64,000 nt of DNA from an uncultured Pseudodesulfovibrio sp. (GTDB taxonomy: Bacteria; Desulfobacterota; Desulfovibrionia; Desulfovibrionales; Desulfovibrionaceae): contig NZ_OY782498.1 of the NCBI RefSeq assembly GCF_963677845.1, forward strand, positions 2,301,518 to 2,365,517. The letters are read 5' to 3'. The notes below the pieces were generated by a model. The model had not been told where the DNA came from, ran no database searches, and was given only the letters and a program-made list of their open reading frames with translations. The first letter of the stretch is position 1. The number at the start of each line of letters is the position of its first letter. Shown piece after piece: positions 1-9,058 of the stretch. The translations under genes and the position numbers were made by a program.

Positions 1-696
1 GAAGCCGAAATTGCATACGCCGCATGGCGAGAGCAGGTTCACAACAGCCTGATCACGCGGATAAGCCATCATCTCAAGGGAAAGAAAATCCTGGAAATCG
101 GATTTGGCGAGGGGCCGCTTACGGAAAAAGTGGCTCCGATCGTTTCGGAATACTGGGGCATCGAACCCGTTCCGGCGTCACACCAGAGGACGATTGACCG
201 CTTACACCTCGCCCCGACCCAGGCTCTCTGCCTCACAGCGGAAGAACTATCATCCGCACCAGCCTTCAAGAAAAAGGAAAACTATTTCGATGCGATCATA
301 TTGATCAGCGTATTCGAGCACCTTTCGAGTCCCAAAGAAATACTCAGACAATGCAACAAACTCCTCACGCCCAACGGCAAACTGTTCCTCACGACTCCTA
401 ATTCTCGGTATTTCAAACAGCTCAGACTAGTTCGCCGTCTTTTGGGGATGGAGCCGTGGAGTCATTTTCACATCAGCTTCTTCAAGGAAAAGCACTTAGC
501 TATTCTTTTCGAAGACACGAATTTTTCCATCAAGGCACGACACTACGACCCGCTGGCAACAGAACTGTCAATCGACTACTTCAAAAAACTGAAAAATTCT
601 AAGTTTGTCGGTTATGCGATGACCATCGCCTCCCGTTTGGGCATCGACAGGCTGTTGCACATCAATTCCCTTTTCTACGAATTAAAGAAGAAATAA
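1..696 (+). CDS. Class I SAM-dependent methyltransferase, 5' truncated by window edge
   Basis: The reading frame is open from base 1, so the start lies outside the window. It probably methylates a sugar or lipid-linked intermediate of the neighbouring polysaccharide pathway (inference). The glycine-rich SAM-binding motif I (ILEIGFGEGPL) is encoded at about 90-122, an acidic residue follows in WGIEPV, and a motif-IV-like stretch (DAIILISVFEHLSSP) lies near 290-330, as in Methyltransf_11/23 family members. It ends 28 bases before the amidotransferase gene on the same strand, so the two are probably co-transcribed. The methyl acceptor cannot be read from the sequence. Confidence 0.85.
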   Translation, partial: EAEIAYAAWREQVHNSLITRISHHLKGKKILEIGFGEGPLTEKVAPIVSEYWGIEPVPASHQRTIDRLHLAPTQALCLTAEELSSAPAFKKKENYFDAIILISVFEHLSSPKEILRQCNKLLTPNGKLFLTTPNSRYFKQLRLVRRLLGMEPWSHFHISFFKEKHLAILFEDTNFSIKARHYDPLATELSIDYFKKLKNSKFVGYAMTIASRLGIDRLLHINSLFYELKKK

Positions 697-724
697 AAAA
701 GTCCTCAGTATCAGGAGTTCACAT

Positions 725-2674
725 ATGTGTGGAATTTTTGCTGTCGTCGTTGACAAAACAAAGACCTCCCCTCAACTCTTCCATCAAAGCATCCGAAAAC
801 TCTTTCTGGAGTCCGAATTGCGAGGTCGGGAGTCTTCGGGGCTGGGAATCCTTTTTGAAAACTCACTGTACGTCCACAAGGAATCAAACAGTGCAAGACA
901 CATGCTTGCTACAGACGAATACACCCAGCTTGAAGACTCCATCCAGTGGGATAATACCGATTCTGGCATTGTCGCAGCCATCGGCCACTGCCGATTGGTC
1001 ACCAACGGGAGCCAGGCTCTCCACCACAACAACCAGCCCATCATAAAAGAACAGATCGTCGCCGTTCACAACGGCATCATCACCAACGAAGCATATCTTT
1101 GGGGCACACTCAAAAACGAAAAACGCCAATACGACGTCGACACAGAAGTTTTCCTGGCCCGCCTACACGAGTCACTCGCCAATGGCCGCGATCTGGAAGG
1201 AGCGTGGGCAGACTCCTATGCAAATCTTGAAGGCTCCGTCAGCATCTGTGCCCTTCACTCCGACCGCAAGACCCTGGTCTGCGCGACTGACAATGGCTCC
1301 CTCTATTTCTACCGAGACGAAACCGCCGGGATAACTTTTTTTGCGTCCGAGGCTCCGTTCATCAAGGCTGTGCTGAAAGAATGCGGCCCTCAATTCGAGC
1401 TAAAAAGCAGTTCTATTGAGCACATTGCTCCCAAACAGGGGGTCATGATCGACCTACAGGATTTCACAGCTACGCAATTCGATGTAACTGCTCCTGACTC
1501 GCGCCACACGACAGCCCCTGTCGCCCCCGGATCAGTCAACCTCATAGATTTTGCAAGCCTGAATTCTCCTGAAAACGTAAACCTGAGAAGATGTACCAAA
1601 TGCATTCTTCCTGAAACGATGCCCTTTATCGAATTCGATGAAGACGGTGTCTGCAATTTTTGCAACTCCCACGTCCCAAGACAGGCAAAGGGGGAACAGG
1701 CCCTTCTCGACATCCTCGAACCCCACCGCAAGTCCAACAACGAATACGATTGTCTCGTCGGACTCAGCGGCGGAAGAGATTCGACCTACGGTCTCTACCT
1801 TCTCAAGGAAAAATTTGGAATGAACCCGGTCGCGTTCACTTATGACTGGGGGATGGTAACAGACCTTGCTAGGCGAAACATATACAGAACTTGCGGAAAG
1901 CTCGGCGTCGAGCACGTTCTCATTTCGGCAGACATAAGAAGAAAACGGGAAAACGTCAGGAAGAACGTCAAGGCATGGCTGAAAAGGCCGACCCTCGGGA
2001 TGGTTCCCCTCTTCATGGCCGGTGACAAACAGTTCTACCACCACGCCAACGTCACCATGAAGAAAATGGGAATCGATCTCATGGTGTTTTGCGAGAACGG
2101 CAAATATGAGCGCGCCCATTTCAAGGGTGGCTTTTGCGGCATCAACGAAGGAGCAAGACGCTCCTTCAATATCTCCGTTCTGGAAAAGCTTAAACTCTTT
2201 TCCTACTACATCTACCAAATTCTCATAAACCCAAGTTACATAAACACTTCACTCATCGATTCCGCATCGGCAGTCTTTTCAACATACTTCCTGAAACACG
2301 ACTACCTATTCCTTTTCGAATACATAGACTGGGTGGAAGAAGAAGTGAACAACACGATCATCTCCGAGTTCAACTGGGAAACATCGCCGGACACCCCAGG
2401 TACATGGAGAATCGGTGACGGAACTGCTCCGTTCTACAATTACATATATCACACTATAGCCGGATTCACCGAACACGACACATTCCGCAGCAACCAGATT
2501 CGCTATGGAGTCATAACTCGTGACGAAGCTCTGCGCTTGAGCGCGGAAGAAAATAAAATCAGACTCAACTCCCTTGAATGGTATGCGAACACCATCGGCT
2601 TCGACCTCAACGAAGCACTCTGTATCATCAACTCCGCCAAAAAAATCTATAAAACCGTGAACACCAAACAATAG
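725..2674 (+). CDS. Fused class-II glutamine amidotransferase / WbpG-like N-acetyl sugar amidotransferase
   Basis: A 649-residue two-domain protein. The N-terminal part starts MCGIFAVVV, so Cys2 becomes the N-terminal nucleophile of a class-II (Ntn) glutaminase that releases ammonia from glutamine; GRESSG and HCRLVT follow as in that fold. From about residue 280 the protein changes to the WbpG/PseA-type sugar amidotransferase family. It has a CxxC pair plus a second CxxC (CTKC...CNFC, a probable zinc site), then the PP-loop SGGRDSTYGLYLLKEKFG that binds ATP. The likely reaction is ATP-dependent amidation (amidino or amide group) of an N-acetylated sugar for O-antigen. The start is supported by AGGAG about 8 bases upstream. 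Classical WbpG works with separate HisH/HisF-like partners, so the fusion is unusual. The substrate is not determinable. Confidence 0.85.
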   Translation: MCGIFAVVVDKTKTSPQLFHQSIRKLFLESELRGRESSGLGILFENSLYVHKESNSARHMLATDEYTQLEDSIQWDNTDSGIVAAIGHCRLVTNGSQALHHNNQPIIKEQIVAVHNGIITNEAYLWGTLKNEKRQYDVDTEVFLARLHESLANGRDLEGAWADSYANLEGSVSICALHSDRKTLVCATDNGSLYFYRDETAGITFFASEAPFIKAVLKECGPQFELKSSSIEHIAPKQGVMIDLQDFTATQFDVTAPDSRHTTAPVAPGSVNLIDFASLNSPENVNLRRCTKCILPETMPFIEFDEDGVCNFCNSHVPRQAKGEQALLDILEPHRKSNNEYDCLVGLSGGRDSTYGLYLLKEKFGMNPVAFTYDWGMVTDLARRNIYRTCGKLGVEHVLISADIRRKRENVRKNVKAWLKRPTLGMVPLFMAGDKQFYHHANVTMKKMGIDLMVFCENGKYERAHFKGGFCGINEGARRSFNISVLEKLKLFSYYIYQILINPSYINTSLIDSASAVFSTYFLKHDYLFLFEYIDWVEEEVNNTIISEFNWETSPDTPGTWRIGDGTAPFYNYIYHTIAGFTEHDTFRSNQIRYGVITRDEALRLSAEENKIRLNSLEWYANTIGFDLNEALCIINSAKKIYKTVNTKQ

Positions 2675-2683
2675 AGAATACGC

Positions 2684-3316
2684 ATGAGAAACAAGGAAAA
2701 ACAGCTCTACCCCAATCAATTCCTGTACTGGGTGAACCAGATACTCCTTCCAATTAAACTCATCATCCCTCAAACGATCATTGAAAAGATTCCTTTCCTT
2801 CTCACGAACTTCGACATCCGCGCCGGATTGGTCATTCTGGAGGCTCATGGAAAAATCCTTGATGTCGGTTGCGGAGAAAATCAGATGATCAAGAGATACA
2901 AGAATAAAGGCGGCGAGGGCATGGGCGTCGACGTCTATCCGTGGGACGGGATCGATCTTCACATAGAGGACTCAGCACAACTCCCCTTTGACGACAAATC
3001 GTTCGACACGGTTTCATTCGTGGCCTGCATAAACCATATCCCCAACAGGGCCCACGCCCTCAAGGAAGCCCGAAGGGTACTAGCAGACGACGGAACAGTG
3101 GTCATCACGAACCTGCCACCCTTCATCTCGAAAATTTGGCACTTTTTCGCCTTTTGGGACAAGGATCTACACGAACGCGGAATGATCGAAGGAGAGGAGT
3201 GGGGATTCAGCAAGCAGGAGATGTTCGATCTGATCGAACAGGCTTCATTGCAGGTCAACACGTTCTACAGGTTCAGTTTTCTGTTAAATGAAATCTACGT
3301 CTGCAAAAAGAAGTAG
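2684..3316 (+). CDS. Class I SAM-dependent methyltransferase (Methyltransf_11-like)
   Basis: A 210-residue protein with SAM motif I at about residue 59 (ILDVGCGENQMIKRY), a following acidic position (GMGVDVYPWDG) and the motif II/III region DDKSFDTVSFVACINHI, matching the UbiE-like Methyltransf_11 fold. It starts 9 bases after the amidotransferase stop on the same strand, so the two are probably translated from one mRNA. It likely methylates a sugar or lipid-linked glycan intermediate (inference from context). It ends tail-to-tail with the next gene, which is on the opposite strand. The acceptor is unknown. Confidence 0.85.
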   Translation: MRNKEKQLYPNQFLYWVNQILLPIKLIIPQTIIEKIPFLLTNFDIRAGLVILEAHGKILDVGCGENQMIKRYKNKGGEGMGVDVYPWDGIDLHIEDSAQLPFDDKSFDTVSFVACINHIPNRAHALKEARRVLADDGTVVITNLPPFISKIWHFFAFWDKDLHERGMIEGEEWGFSKQEMFDLIEQASLQVNTFYRFSFLLNEIYVCKKK

Positions 3317-3390
3317 CTGACCTCTCACGGCCCCTGTTCACCATCTGAAAGAACTCTCGTTCCCTGTCAGTGGGGGGAGGGAGGGACAAC

Positions 3391-4050
3391 TTACGAAACC
3401 CATGGCGCCCGAGCACACACGCACACCTCGTCCCCGCCGCGCAGGGCCTTCGGCAGAGTACATGAACGGACGAAGAACTTCATCCACTGCCACAATGATT
3501 TCGGACGAACCCGAGTGTCTGGGTCATCGCCGGCCTCCTCGACAACCAACCCCAGATTCGTCACGCCACTTTGCAGCATTTGCAGGGGGTAAAATCGAAC
3601 ATGGGTCGGATCAAGCCAAAACGTTTCCGACAGCATCTGCACACTTCGCGGATTTGGCGCCACGAGAATCAACAATCCCCCCGGAGACAACAGGCGCACG
3701 AACTGCGTCAACATTTCGGCAGCAGCATTCGGAGGCAGATGCTCGATGACATTCGAGCAAAATATTCCGTCAAACATTTCTTCTTGCTCCGACAGCCAAA
3801 GAAGCCCGTCACCCTCAACAACCTCAAGCCCCTTTTCGCGAGCCTTGGCAACAGCCTGACTGTCCATATCCACGCCAACGCCGTCAACCTGTGACTCACG
3901 TAACAATTCCAGAAAAAGTCCTTCACCAGAACCAAAATCCAGAACCCGTTTGCAGCCTCGAAACTTCGCTGCATACTTCCCCTGCTTCTCGCGGATATCG
4001 CTACGGCTGGAGGAAAATTCCTTCGGATTGAATATATCGGTTACTGCCAT
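3391..4050 (-). CDS. Class I SAM-dependent methyltransferase
   Basis: About 219 residues from the ATG at 4050, which follows AGAGGA by five bases; the frame stays open to 4104 but the extra residues have no good ribosome site. Motif I (VLDFGSGEGLFLELL), an acidic residue in GVGVDMDSQ, and motif IV FDGIFCSNVIEHLPP define a class I methyltransferase of the Methyltransf_11/23 type. It lies downstream of the flippase gene on the same strand (81 bases away), so it is probably the last gene of a small minus-strand polysaccharide operon. The substrate cannot be told from the sequence. Confidence 0.82.
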   Translation of the reverse strand: MAVTDIFNPKEFSSSRSDIREKQGKYAAKFRGCKRVLDFGSGEGLFLELLRESQVDGVGVDMDSQAVAKAREKGLEVVEGDGLLWLSEQEEMFDGIFCSNVIEHLPPNAAAEMLTQFVRLLSPGGLLILVAPNPRSVQMLSETFWLDPTHVRFYPLQMLQSGVTNLGLVVEEAGDDPDTRVRPKSLWQWMKFFVRSCTLPKALRGGDEVCVCARAPWVS

Positions 4051-4130
4051 GGTATCCTCTTGAAATGTTGTGTGAAGACCGACACCCGACACCATCCGGC
4101 ACATGACATCGGTGAAAAAACATACGTCTA

Positions 4131-5588
4131 TCAGGACGCCCTACCTCTTCTTGCCTGCTCAAATCGAATAATGGAAAAAACCACCAAAGCATAAACACAC
4201 ATGCCTGCGCCGACACTAAGGAACAGGTGGTCCCTGAGGACATAGACAACCACACCCATTGGAATTGATGCCATGCACGCCCGAAAAACACCTGTATACG
4301 ATGGAGACAGGTTGAATTTCCGCTTGATGGCCCAAGCCATATATACGAAAGCGAATACTTCCGTAACCGTCGTTGCACAAGCTGCACCCAAATACGAAAA
4401 ACTCGGGATAAACAGCAGATTAAGAACCATATTCAACGGAACAAGCCAGAGATACACCCGCATGAGGCATTGCTGTTCGTTTCCGGCAATGATCATATTC
4501 CCGTGCAACTCGCCAATGAACATCATGGCTGAAGTGGGTAACAGTATGAGAAAAGTCAACGCAGTGGGCGACAGGCCATGCATGGCTGCCGTAGAAAAGA
4601 CGCTCGCCCCGTCGCCAAAACCGGGCCCGGTTATGAGTTTCATGAGCGGATTGGCGAGAATAACGCCTCCCACCAGCATGGGAACGGCCGCCAATGAAAG
4701 TGTTTTGTATGCCCGCGCGTAATGCCTTGGCAAATCCCCCTTCGACTCGGCAAAAGCCCTAGACAAAAGCGGAAAGAGGATCCCCATAAAAACACTGGGA
4801 ATCACTGACCCTACCTCTATAATGCGATAGGCCGCGCCATAAATTCCTGAGTGGCTCACCGGTTTGAGCCAGGAGAGCATCATGATATCCAGACGGAAAT
4901 AAACGATGGCCATAAAGCCGGAGATGCCAAGTGGCACGGCAGGAACAACCATGGACCACATTGTCGGCCCGGAAATAGAAAACGAGAGCCGGGCCAGAGG
5001 ACGGGAGAATACCCAATTTAAGAGACAGATGAGCACTTTCCCGAAAACAAGAATGGCGACTATGGCCAGCAAGCCGTAGCCTGCGCCCAGAAAATACCAT
5101 GACAGGACAAGAATACTCACCGAGGCTATGGACTCAGACAATGCCATGAAATGCATCTTGAGCCGTATCTGAAAAATCCCCTGAAACACTGCTGCCAACG
5201 AGATGAAGACAACAGCACACAACCCGACATGCAATGCGTTCTTTAACGGCTGCGCATATGGCATGAAGGGGATGAAGACAAAGGCAATCGCGAGTGCCGC
5301 CAGAGAATACAGCAATTTGATTAGAAATAGATTTCCGGCCACAGCCGAAAACGACGAACCGGCGATGGACATTTCCCTGATACCGGTCTTTGATAGACCG
5401 AAGTCGGCCAGGGCTGCCGTCACCCCCAGCCAAGCTATAATAACGGAGTAGTCACCAAACCCGGTCTCTCCCAGGCCGCGGGTGAGGACTCCCGCCAAAA
5501 CCAATCCGCAGACCATCACAGAAACCTTGCCAGCAAGGATGATCATTGTATTAATATTTATGTCGTCAAAGAATCTATGCATGGACAA
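4131..5588 (-). CDS. wzx: Polysaccharide flippase, Wzx-like (MATE/MOP superfamily)
   Basis: A 485-residue integral membrane protein with about 12-14 hydrophobic segments and the usual polysaccharide-synthase N-terminus (a helix after DDININTMIILAG, then RGLGETGFGDYSVI). It should flip undecaprenyl-PP-linked oligosaccharide across the inner membrane. The longest frame starts at TTG (5588); an ATG two codons later (5582) is equally plausible, and neither has a clear Shine-Dalgarno. The start sits directly next to the stop of the GT9 gene (5590), suggesting translational coupling. Its neighbours (WbaP-like transferase, Wzy-like polymerase) fit a Wzx/Wzy-dependent pathway. The gene symbol is a family-level call. 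Confidence 0.85.
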   Translation of the reverse strand: MSMHRFFDDININTMIILAGKVSVMVCGLVLAGVLTRGLGETGFGDYSVIIAWLGVTAALADFGLSKTGIREMSIAGSSFSAVAGNLFLIKLLYSLAALAIAFVFIPFMPYAQPLKNALHVGLCAVVFISLAAVFQGIFQIRLKMHFMALSESIASVSILVLSWYFLGAGYGLLAIVAILVFGKVLICLLNWVFSRPLARLSFSISGPTMWSMVVPAVPLGISGFMAIVYFRLDIMMLSWLKPVSHSGIYGAAYRIIEVGSVIPSVFMGILFPLLSRAFAESKGDLPRHYARAYKTLSLAAVPMLVGGVILANPLMKLITGPGFGDGASVFSTAAMHGLSPTALTFLILLPTSAMMFIGELHGNMIIAGNEQQCLMRVYLWLVPLNMVLNLLFIPSFSYLGAACATTVTEVFAFVYMAWAIKRKFNLSPSYTGVFRACMASIPMGVVVYVLRDHLFLSVGAGMCVYALVVFSIIRFEQARRGRAS

Positions 5589-5589
5589 A

Positions 5590-6687
5590 TCAGCGCTGTT
5601 GGAAAGACAGCGAGGCCGCAGATTGGATAAATTGGTCGGAGGTATCGACTATCCTGACATTGTCCCCCAGCGGCCTCCACATTTCCGGGGAGCTCTCGCC
5701 TTTCCTATAATAGGCAATCGTCTGCGTACCGGAGGTGCCGCCCAAGTGGGCGGACAGGGATTCGAGCGCAAACACGACTGAAGCCTCTCCATACAGAGAA
5801 AGCAACTCCTCCAATTGAAAATGACCTGTGTAATTATGCAAACGACGATCAGTCATCGCCTGAATTTCCAACCCCAGTTTGCCTTCATCTGCAGTACCAC
5901 ATACGAGTATCGCTACTCCTTCAGGCAGGGCGTCAGCCGTTGCGGCCCATACATCCGATGGCAACATTCTTTCTGTTGCCCCGCTACCAGGCTGGAAGAT
6001 GACAAAAGGGGACAATTCCCGTTCCACGACCATATCCCGAACCCCGCTCCGCACAGATTCGGAGACTGACATTTCACACCGTAGCTCTTCGAGGCTCGCC
6101 TCTATCCCCAGCGGCGCGAGAACTTCCAAGTAATGCTCGACTTCGTGTTTCCCGGGAATCCAGGGGACTTCTTCATCAAAAAACCAACCGCCGCCGCCAG
6201 TCCCGTGACCAACGCAATATCGGCTCCCGGACAAACCGCAGAACGTCACGAGATTACCGCCGAAGGCCCGGAGATTCAGGCACAGGTCATATTCAACTTT
6301 CCTGACCTCGCGAATCGTAAAGTAGAATGATTTCATAAAAATTATTAACTTGTGCCACAGGGAGGCTTTGGACCGATTGAGCATCCAGTGGTCAACGACG
6401 AACACATGATCGACGATGGTGCTATCGCGAATCACAGGCAAACTTCCAGAATTGACGACCATGTCGATCCGGGAATCTGGAAAACGTTTGCGAAGGAGCG
6501 GAAGAACGGAACTCGTCAGCAGCAAGTCCCCAAGATGGTCCGGCTTAACGACAAGAATGCTGCGTATTTGCCGTGGCATCCCCCGCTTCTTGATCGCCAG
6601 CCGTCGCATCACGCCGTCAATGCAGGAGAGCAGCAGCACGACTGCTTTGTTGTTGTATAAGTAGCCATGGCACAATTTCCGAATCAT
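5590..6687 (-). CDS. Glycosyltransferase family 9 (heptosyltransferase-like)
   Basis: About 365 residues from the ATG at 6687. The open frame continues to 6837 but would overlap the divergent glycosyltransferase gene, and the extra N-terminus does not look like the family. GT9 signatures are the N-terminal SILVVKPDHLGDLLLTSSVL (nucleotide-fold start with the conserved D/G pair), the ADP-binding region VIFQPGSGA, and a C-terminal stretch FALESLSAHLGGTSG. In the last, the usual D-S/T-G-x-x-H pattern is altered to E-S-L-S-A-H. It probably adds a heptose or related sugar to LPS core or O-antigen (family knowledge). It is immediately upstream of the flippase gene. Confidence 0.82.
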   Translation of the reverse strand: MIRKLCHGYLYNNKAVVLLLSCIDGVMRRLAIKKRGMPRQIRSILVVKPDHLGDLLLTSSVLPLLRKRFPDSRIDMVVNSGSLPVIRDSTIVDHVFVVDHWMLNRSKASLWHKLIIFMKSFYFTIREVRKVEYDLCLNLRAFGGNLVTFCGLSGSRYCVGHGTGGGGWFFDEEVPWIPGKHEVEHYLEVLAPLGIEASLEELRCEMSVSESVRSGVRDMVVERELSPFVIFQPGSGATERMLPSDVWAATADALPEGVAILVCGTADEGKLGLEIQAMTDRRLHNYTGHFQLEELLSLYGEASVVFALESLSAHLGGTSGTQTIAYYRKGESSPEMWRPLGDNVRIVDTSDQFIQSAASLSFQQR

Positions 6688-6748
6688 AACGTTTAGTCTG
6701 TACTTCACGGTACTTCTATTGTAAAGATTAACCGCTGGAGGACAGCGG

Positions 6749-7873
6749 ATGAGCATGACCATCGGAGTCGATGCGCGGCACCTTGACGGAACCATGCACG
6801 GCATAGTCAGATACACGATAAAAACCATGGAGCACATGGTACAATCTCGCCGCTACCATTTTGTCCTCCTGTCTAACAATCCCATTGACCATCCATTTAA
6901 AAATAAAGACGCCGTCAGTGTTCATGTTGACTCAAAGTTCTCCCAGATGCCCGGTACCCTATGGCTTGCCCTCCGAGCCGGACACCTTCTCCGCAAGCTC
7001 GGCATAAACATTTTTTGGAGCCCCCTGCACGCACTCCCTCTCTACGGAGCATCAAACATTCCACTGGTTGTCACCATCCACGATCTGGCCCACATCTATT
7101 TCCCAAAATCAATGACATTGAAAAACCAGATCGTTCACCGGGTCTTTTTCTCCAAAGCCATCGGCAAGGCAACACAAATCATCGCCGTATCCCAGACAAC
7201 TCGGAACGACCTGAAAAAAGAATTCGGCGCAGACGCCGCTGCAAAAACCTCAGTAATTTACGAAGGCAGATCTGAGCTTCCTCCGTCATCCAGCCCCCCA
7301 CTGATCAAGGGAGATTACTTGTTATGCATCGGGTCAGTAGAACCACGCAAGAATATCGCCAGCACAGTCGAAGCTCTCCGCCTCCTTATCCAGGATTACC
7401 CACAACTGCGCTTGGTCGTTGCCGGAGGACGCAGTTGGAAGCAGGCGTCCTTATTCAAGTGCATCGCGAAGCAGGGACTCTCGGGAAAAGTCATCTTTAC
7501 CGGTCAGTGTACTGACGAAGAACTTTCCAATTATATAGCGCATACCAAGGCATTCCTTTTCCCTTCACTCTATGAAGGATTCGGGCTCCCACTGCTGGAA
7601 ACACTCAAACAATGTCCGGCAGTCATCTCTGACATTCCGATTTTTCGAGAGCTTGGTCAACACCTCTCCGGCGTTCTATACGCCGACTTTCAGCAACCGT
7701 CGTCTGCTGCAGCCCAAATACGACAAATTCTTAGCACTCCCTCCCCAGAAAATTCAGATTTCGTCACCCCTGCAGCATCAAAACTTTTCTCTTGGGAAAC
7801 GTGCGCATCCCAGCATGAAGAACTTTTCATGCAGTCCTCCGTCTCCACTCGCTTAAGGCACGAATTGCCTTGA
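6749..7873 (+). CDS. Glycosyltransferase family 4 (GT-B fold)
   Basis: 374 residues. The N-terminus MSMTIGVDARHLDGTMHGIVRY is typical of GT4 mannosyl/rhamnosyl-transferases. The C-terminal half has the nucleotide-sugar-binding start CIGSVEPRKNI and the EX7E motif in SLYEGFGLPLLETL. A GGAGG precedes the ATG by about 9 bases. It is transcribed divergently from the GT9 gene, so 6688-6748 should hold two promoters. It is a cytoplasmic, membrane-associated enzyme of glycan assembly; donor and acceptor sugars are not predictable. Confidence 0.87.
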   Translation: MSMTIGVDARHLDGTMHGIVRYTIKTMEHMVQSRRYHFVLLSNNPIDHPFKNKDAVSVHVDSKFSQMPGTLWLALRAGHLLRKLGINIFWSPLHALPLYGASNIPLVVTIHDLAHIYFPKSMTLKNQIVHRVFFSKAIGKATQIIAVSQTTRNDLKKEFGADAAAKTSVIYEGRSELPPSSSPPLIKGDYLLCIGSVEPRKNIASTVEALRLLIQDYPQLRLVVAGGRSWKQASLFKCIAKQGLSGKVIFTGQCTDEELSNYIAHTKAFLFPSLYEGFGLPLLETLKQCPAVISDIPIFRELGQHLSGVLYADFQQPSSAAAQIRQILSTPSPENSDFVTPAASKLFSWETCASQHEELFMQSSVSTRLRHELP

Positions 7874-7887
7874 CGTTTTCAGCTTTT

Positions 7888-7916
7888 TTGAAAATATTAA
7901 AATTATACTGTTTATA
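7888..7916 (+). promoter_or_regulatory. Candidate sigma70-type promoter before the 4,6-dehydratase gene
   Basis: TTGAAA, 17 bases, TTTATA in the AT-rich gap between the GT4 gene and the dehydratase gene. The spacing is right but the -10 box is weak. A second AT-rich stretch (7935-7960) could serve instead. Confidence 0.3.
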
Positions 7917-7985
7917 CAATTTTTATGTATGGTGCATATTGAATTTATACTGACAAACACTCCCCCAAAAACCAAGTAGAGAGTT

Positions 7986-9032
7986 ATGAACAAAGCTTTT
8001 TTTCAAGATAAATGTATCCTGGTCACTGGCAGTTGTGGAACCATCGGTAGCGAGCTTATTCATCAGTTACTCAAAGAATACGGCGTCAAGAAACTCATCG
8101 GTATTGACAATAATGAAACCGAACTTTTCTTCCTCAGCCAGCGCCACCTCGAACACAAGGAAGCCGAATTCTATCTGGCAGACATCCGTGACCACCAAAA
8201 ACTTTACAACCTCATGCAAGGTGTTGACATCGTTTTCCATGCAGCGGCCTATAAGCATGTCGCCATGTGCGAGATATCTCCCTTCGAAGCAGTTCAAACC
8301 AACATTCTAGGCGTGAAAAACATTGTTTCCGCAGCTGCGGAAAACGGCGTCGAAAAAGTCATTTTCACTAGCTCGGACAAGGCAGCAAACCCCACCAACG
8401 TCATGGGTACATCCAAACTCATGGGAGAACGCCTGATTACGGCGGCCAACCAGACAGTTAACTACAACGGAACCATTTTCGCCTCCACCCGATTCGGCAA
8501 CGTGCTAGGCTCCAACGGTTCCGTCATTCCCATTTTCAGGGAACAGATTCGTGAAGGTAAACCCATCACCCTAACCGACCCTCAGATGACCCGCTTCATC
8601 ATGAGCATTCCCGGAGCTGTCCAATTGGTCATCAACTCCGCCCAGATCGCATGCGGCGGCGAGGTCTTCGTCACAAAGATGCCCGTCATCAGGATTCAGG
8701 ACCTTGCCGAAGTCATGATTGAAGAACTTCCATCGCAGTTCGGCAGAAAACCCGAGGACATCGACATCAAGATCATCGGCATCAAACCCGGCGAAAAGCT
8801 GTACGAAGAACTGATGACAGACGAAGAGACCAGCAGAACCGTTGAACTTGAACAATACTTCAGTGTGCTCCCGGCCCTGAGAATGCACTACGGCAACATC
8901 GATTATAGCTACGAAGGAGTCCTTTCCGAGACCATCGACAACGCTTACAACTCTCACAACGAGACCCCATTAAGCAAAGCAGACCTCAAAGACTTTCTGA
9001 TTCGCAGCAAGTTGATTGAAGGGCTTGACTAA
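7986..9032 (+). CDS. NDP-sugar 4,6-dehydratase (CapD/WbpM/PseB family, extended SDR)
   Basis: 348 residues. The Rossmann motif ILVTGSCGTIGSELIHQL binds NAD(P). The SDR active-site region TSSDKAANPTNVMGTSKLMG has Met where most SDRs have Tyr, followed by the catalytic Lys four residues later. This S-M-K arrangement is known from WbpM/CapD-type UDP-GlcNAc 4,6-dehydratases. TRFGNVLGSNGSVIP and the C-terminal KPGEKLYEEL block also fit. The product would be a 4-keto-6-deoxy-hexosamine precursor for O-antigen. It is shorter than full membrane WbpM because it lacks the N-terminal transmembrane and first Rossmann domain. A weak GAG element precedes the start. Confidence 0.88.
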   Translation: MNKAFFQDKCILVTGSCGTIGSELIHQLLKEYGVKKLIGIDNNETELFFLSQRHLEHKEAEFYLADIRDHQKLYNLMQGVDIVFHAAAYKHVAMCEISPFEAVQTNILGVKNIVSAAAENGVEKVIFTSSDKAANPTNVMGTSKLMGERLITAANQTVNYNGTIFASTRFGNVLGSNGSVIPIFREQIREGKPITLTDPQMTRFIMSIPGAVQLVINSAQIACGGEVFVTKMPVIRIQDLAEVMIEELPSQFGRKPEDIDIKIIGIKPGEKLYEELMTDEETSRTVELEQYFSVLPALRMHYGNIDYSYEGVLSETIDNAYNSHNETPLSKADLKDFLIRSKLIEGLD

Positions 9033-9058
9033 GAATGCGCAAACTTGGAAGAGCCATT

